Shown: positions 63,433 through 64,000 of the stretch, one piece after another
How the letters are laid out: each line of letters opens with the position of its first letter
Position numbering within the stretch: the stretch's first letter is position 1
DNA from: Metellina segmentata
Taxonomy: Eukaryota > Arthropoda > Arachnida > Araneae > Tetragnathidae
Assembly (NCBI GenBank): GCA_947359465.1
Contig: OX375873.1
Location: 60,235,573 to 60,299,572 of the forward strand
DNA: 64,000 nt
Direction: 5' to 3'
Program-made: the position numbers and the translations under genes
The notes under the pieces: generated by a model
Database searches by the model: none
The model's input: the letters and a program-made list of their open reading frames with translations, nothing else
Told to the model about the DNA's origin: nothing

Positions 63433-63608
63433 ACCACTTGCCACTAACTTCAGTTTAATTTTTTAGGGTAAGCTAGTAACTTAAATTGAAATTTTTAGAG
63501 GGGGGAGGTGGAACTTGTTATGCAGCCACCTCCTCTTGCTGAGTTCTGGGTTGTTTTCATAATGCAAAAGGAGCGAAGGTCTACAAGGGGAAGCGGGGGT
63601 CTATCATT

Positions 63609-64000
63609 TTGTCCTCGTTTTCCTGTCATTACAAAAGACTGTCATCAAGCTTTAAGATAGTGTTTGCCTCACACAATCACAGTTCCGAGACTGGGCGCCT
63701 TTTTAACCAAGATTTTAAAATTATTTTCATATGTGCGGAAAGAAATAACGGTGGAAGAACTATGGAATACGGTGATTTTAACTCTCCTGGTCGTTGTCAC
63801 GACATTAGTGAAACTCACCAGAACTTGATCGACAAGATATCTTGTTATTAGACGCGATATCTCGTCAAAACCACTTGGAAGATTAAGGTTGTCTAAGACA
63901 GGGCATAATATTTGTATTATTTCCCTCGATCTTATCTCATGTTTCCCAAGTTATTAATGTCATGCTACACTATTGATATAATGATATGCAAAAGAATGTC
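63609..64000. other. Intergenic, no recognised gene
   Basis: An 80-codon frame at 63609-63851 has no recognised domain. Near 63831-63885 lies a diverged version of a GATATCTCGT phrase seen at the start of the window and at 54.83 kb. Confidence 0.35.

Larger units (their letters stand above)
62475..63608. repeat. 1.1-kb inverted duplication with 68-bp spacer
   Basis: The left arm (about 62475-63004) and right arm (about 63073-63608) are reverse complements with roughly 10 percent difference. They cover a reading frame and some 170 bp beyond its stop. Shared blocks include GAAAACAACCCAGAA (near 62530 and, reversed, 63545), GGTGGCTGCATA and AAAATTTCAATTTAAGTTAC. Confidence 0.88.

Overview
The window looks like nuclear DNA of an arthropod, probably a spider or another arachnid. 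It is AT-rich, its genes have many small exons with GT-AG introns of about 0.1-6 kb, and its introns carry Tc1/mariner transposase remnants of types I associate with orb-weaver genomes. The species-level call is inference; the gene structures were read directly by joining exons in frame. There is no bacterial or plasmid content. Two complete genes sit head to head. On the minus strand (28832 down to 1216), 19 coding exons assemble without a frame break into an 880-residue ANKIB1-type E3 ligase: ankyrin repeats, RING1-IBR-RING2 with a catalytic cysteine, an Ariadne-like helical tail, and a C-terminal four-cysteine motif. On the plus strand (30021 to 44736), 13 exons assemble into a 493-residue DUS2, a tRNA-dihydrouridine synthase with its C-terminal double-stranded-RNA-binding domain. 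About 1.2 kb between the two starts is the likely shared promoter region. The proteins have unrelated jobs (ubiquitin transfer and tRNA modification); the arrangement is positional, not an operon. Introns of both genes are filled with mobile-element remnants, many with readable ends and target duplications. They include a Tc1 element split by an 803-bp terminal-inverted-repeat element with an 8-bp target duplication (7.3-8.8 kb), a PIF/Harbinger-like MITE (10.4-10.9 kb), a non-autonomous Helitron (11.2-12.75 kb), a 1.29-kb Tc1 element (15.6-16.9 kb), a pogo-like MITE (18.6-19.0 kb), a mariner carrying a SINE (31.2-32.6 kb), a second deleted Tc1 (33.4-34.3 kb), a Tigger/pogo derivative (38.4-39.1 kb) and a BED-finger hAT fragment (41.3-41.9 kb). 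From 44.8 kb to the end there is no host gene that I can recognise. The 46.1-54.7 kb stretch is a dense pile-up of tRNA-derived SINEs inserted beside and inside one another. Two families, called A and B here, have different tRNA-like heads and different tails but the same central body. Further on are a 3 x 128 bp tandem repeat (57.06-57.44 kb), a hAT element inside a SINE (60.2-60.9 kb), and a 1.1-kb inverted duplication carrying two copies of an unidentified but conserved-looking reading frame (62.5-63.6 kb). I saw no convincing new multi-gene system. The most interesting items are the head-swapped SINE families, the inverted duplicated reading frame, the nested transposons with intact target duplications, and the extra cysteine motif at the ANKIB1 C-terminus.
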